Assembly: GCA_038248505.1 (NCBI GenBank)
Contig: JBBRXJ010000050.1
Coordinates: forward strand, 1 to 26,768
Reading direction: 5' to 3'
DNA from: JBBRXJ01 sp038248505
GTDB taxonomy: Bacteria > Bacteroidota > Bacteroidia > Bacteroidales > JBBRXJ01
DNA length: 26,768 bases
Positions 25,766 through 26,768 of the stretch are shown here, piece by piece; the stretch's first letter is position 1; each line of letters begins with the position of its first letter. The notes beneath the pieces are model-generated. The model saw only the letters and a list, made by a program, of their open reading frames with translations. It did no database searches and was not told the origin of the DNA. Both the position numbers and the translations under genes were made by a program.

Positions 25766-25936
25766 TTACTGAGCTACAACAGCGCTATCAACAGGAGCAG
25801 CAACTGAATCAACTACAACTTCTTGAGCAGGAGCTGCATTTTCTTCAACAGCAGGAGCTTCAGTTTTAGCACCACAAGCACTCATAACAACAACACCCAT
25901 TGCAAGGGTAGCAATAAATAAACTTACTTTTTTCAT
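25766..25936 (-). CDS. Small 56-residue lipoprotein rich in Ala, Val, Glu and Pro
   Basis: It runs from ATG 25936 to TAA 25766. MKKVSLFIATLAMGVVVMSAC is a lipoprotein signal with lipobox MSAC and Cys21 as the acylated residue. The mature 36 residues are low complexity (EAPAVEENAAPAQEVVVDSV) with acidic, Pro and Ala content and no known domain. It is flanked by an exact TAnnTTTG box 52 bases upstream and a good terminator downstream, so a monocistronic, probably well-expressed mRNA is likely. Such short Ala/Pro/Glu lipoproteins are frequent in Bacteroidota and are of unknown function. It is not related to its neighbours by any visible feature. Confidence 0.85.
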   Translation of the reverse strand: MKKVSLFIATLAMGVVVMSACGAKTEAPAVEENAAPAQEVVVDSVAAPVDSAVVAQ

Positions 25937-25987
25937 TTTTTGTAATTTTTTAATTGTTTAACTTAGGTTACCTAGTCTTTATGAAGG

Positions 25988-25995
25988 CAAATGTA
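25988..25995 (-). promoter_or_regulatory. Candidate -7 box of the small lipoprotein promoter
   Basis: On the minus strand the sequence is TACATTTG, an exact TAnnTTTG match, 52 bases before the ATG. No clear -33 TTTG lies at the usual distance. Confidence 0.45.
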
Positions 25996-26215
25996 TAAAA
26001 TTTATTGTGATTGATATATGAAAAAACATTCCTTTTATCATAAAATCTTGTTAACAGTTGTTTATTTCATATTCCTATATAATAATTCAATTTGTTTATT
26101 ACGTCACAAGTATCTATATTATAGGCTATAAGCTCTATTTTGCTTTTTGGGACTTTTTTTTATTGTAAAAATATTTTATAAGCTTTATGTACTTTTGGGT
26201 GCATCAAAAAAAAAG

Positions 26216-26650
26216 ATGATGAATAAAAAACATTTAGTAGCTTTATTTTGTCTTGTATTAATCTGTTTTTACACCATACAAGATATCAATGCAAACCAAT
26301 TAAGAAAAAATACTTGTATAAGCCAAGATTGGCAGTATTCAGAGTCTAGTGGTATTAATATTGAAAATATTGACCTAGTTGCACGGTTTGTTAATGTTAG
26401 TCTTCCGCATACTTGGAATGCCTTTGATGCTGTTGATCCGGTTCCTGGTTATCGTCGTGATACTAGTTGGTATCATCGTGAATCAGCTATTTTTCCTAAT
26501 GATACCTCGCGTTACTATATTTATTTTGAAGGCTCAAATATAACTACCCGCGTTTATATTAATAAAAAGCTTGCTGGTTTTCATATTGGGGGTTATACTG
26601 GATTTTCATTCGATATCACTAATTTATTAAGGGCATCTCTAAAAACCTAA
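26216..26650 (+). pseudogene. GH2 beta-galactosidase-like gene, interrupted after its first domain
   Basis: The frame is best started at ATG 26216 (or 26219); an upstream TTG would precede the signal peptide MMNKKHLVALFCLVLICFYT. The mature part has the N-terminal jelly-roll (sugar-binding) domain of glycoside hydrolase family 2: VSLPHTWNAFDA, GYRRDTSWYHRES, YIYFEGSNITTRVYINKKLAG and HIGGYTGFSFDITNLL. Intact members run to about 600-1000 residues, with an Ig-like domain and a TIM barrel that carries the catalytic Glu pair. Here the GH2 match stops at NLL (about 26629) and four unrelated codons (ASLKT-like) lead to a stop, exactly where insertion-sequence DNA begins. The remaining product would be a 144-residue exported fragment without catalytic residues. 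Confidence 0.85.
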
Positions 26651-26768
26651 AACTGATGCATGTCTCTGATTGTTAATTGAATATGCTTGTTTTTCCGAAT
26701 TAATTTTAGTATACTTGCTGAAAACAACAACGATGAAAAACATTAACCCACTTGGATTATTTGATGAT
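26631..26768 (+). mobile_element. Left end of an insertion sequence inside the GH2 gene (partial)
   Basis: The GH2 coding match ends abruptly at 26630 and GGGCATCTCTAAAAACC follows, which looks like an insertion-sequence terminal repeat. About 100 bases later a transposase-like reading frame begins in the same orientation. The right end and any target-site duplication are outside the window, so the exact boundary is uncertain by a few bases. Confidence 0.65.
26733..26768 (+). CDS. Start of a transposase (partial, runs off the window)
   Basis: ATG at 26733 begins MKNINPLGLFDD, which runs to the last base. This N-terminus resembles IS5-type DDE transposases of Bacteroidota, which open with a short basic stretch followed by PLGLFDxHF-like residues (from recollection). 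Its position about 100 bases inside a terminal repeat supports the reading. Only 12 codons are visible, so the family is tentative. Confidence 0.5.
   Translation, partial: MKNINPLGLFDD

Overview
This 26.8 kb window is AT-rich and reads as a chromosome segment from a member of the phylum Bacteroidota. The evidence is Bacteroidota-style -7 boxes (TAnnTTTG), a GSCFA-domain protein, secreted Ig/PKD-repeat proteins, a YfiR-family protein next to a TonB-dependent receptor, and a GH2 glycosidase of Bacteroidota type. I would not name a genus. No rRNA, tRNA or CRISPR array was recognised.

Layout. (1) 1-135: the right end of an insertion sequence whose body lies upstream. (2) 446-8541: an extracellular-protein cluster with two tandem paralogues (secreted proteins with a formylglycine-generating-enzyme/SUMF1-like domain) and a 1647-residue secreted protein with 20 short GG/C repeats followed by Ig/PKD-like domains. 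(3) 9079-14356: housekeeping genes, namely a double-domain universal stress protein, release factor 3 (prfC), a lysophospholipase-like alpha/beta hydrolase overlapping a GSCFA protein by one base, and nucleoside diphosphate kinase (ndk). (4) 14515-18715, minus strand: a compact set of YfiR-like periplasmic protein, methyl-accepting chemotaxis protein and TonB-dependent receptor, closed by a bidirectional terminator shared with ndk. (5) 19104-20609: decarboxylating 6-phosphogluconate dehydrogenase with a strong terminator. (6) 20661-21198: a YefM-YoeB-type toxin-antitoxin pair in which both genes are broken. (7) 21512-25680, minus strand: TetR regulator, TolC-like outer membrane protein, HlyD-like lipoprotein and one ABC ATPase. 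The expected partner ATPase and permeases are missing and the broken toxin-antitoxin pair sits where they would be. (8) 25766-25936: a 56-residue lipoprotein with its own promoter and terminator. (9) 26216-26768: the start of a GH2 beta-galactosidase-like gene interrupted by an insertion sequence that runs off the window.

How parts work together. The clearest functional unit is region 4, which looks like an envelope sensing module: an outer-membrane receptor, a periplasmic YfiR-type protein and a transmembrane chemoreceptor. Region 7 looks like a drug or toxin export operon that has lost its membrane channel. The SUMF-like pair is also notable. Its C-terminal ends keep a fixed scaffold but differ strongly in between, as in hypervariable C-type-lectin-fold ligand-binding proteins, although no reverse transcriptase or template repeat is present in the window.

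The two flanking insertion sequences, the double lesion of the toxin-antitoxin pair, the truncated export operon and the interrupted glycosidase show that the edges and the 20.6-21.5 kb stretch are decaying, while 9-20.6 kb is intact.
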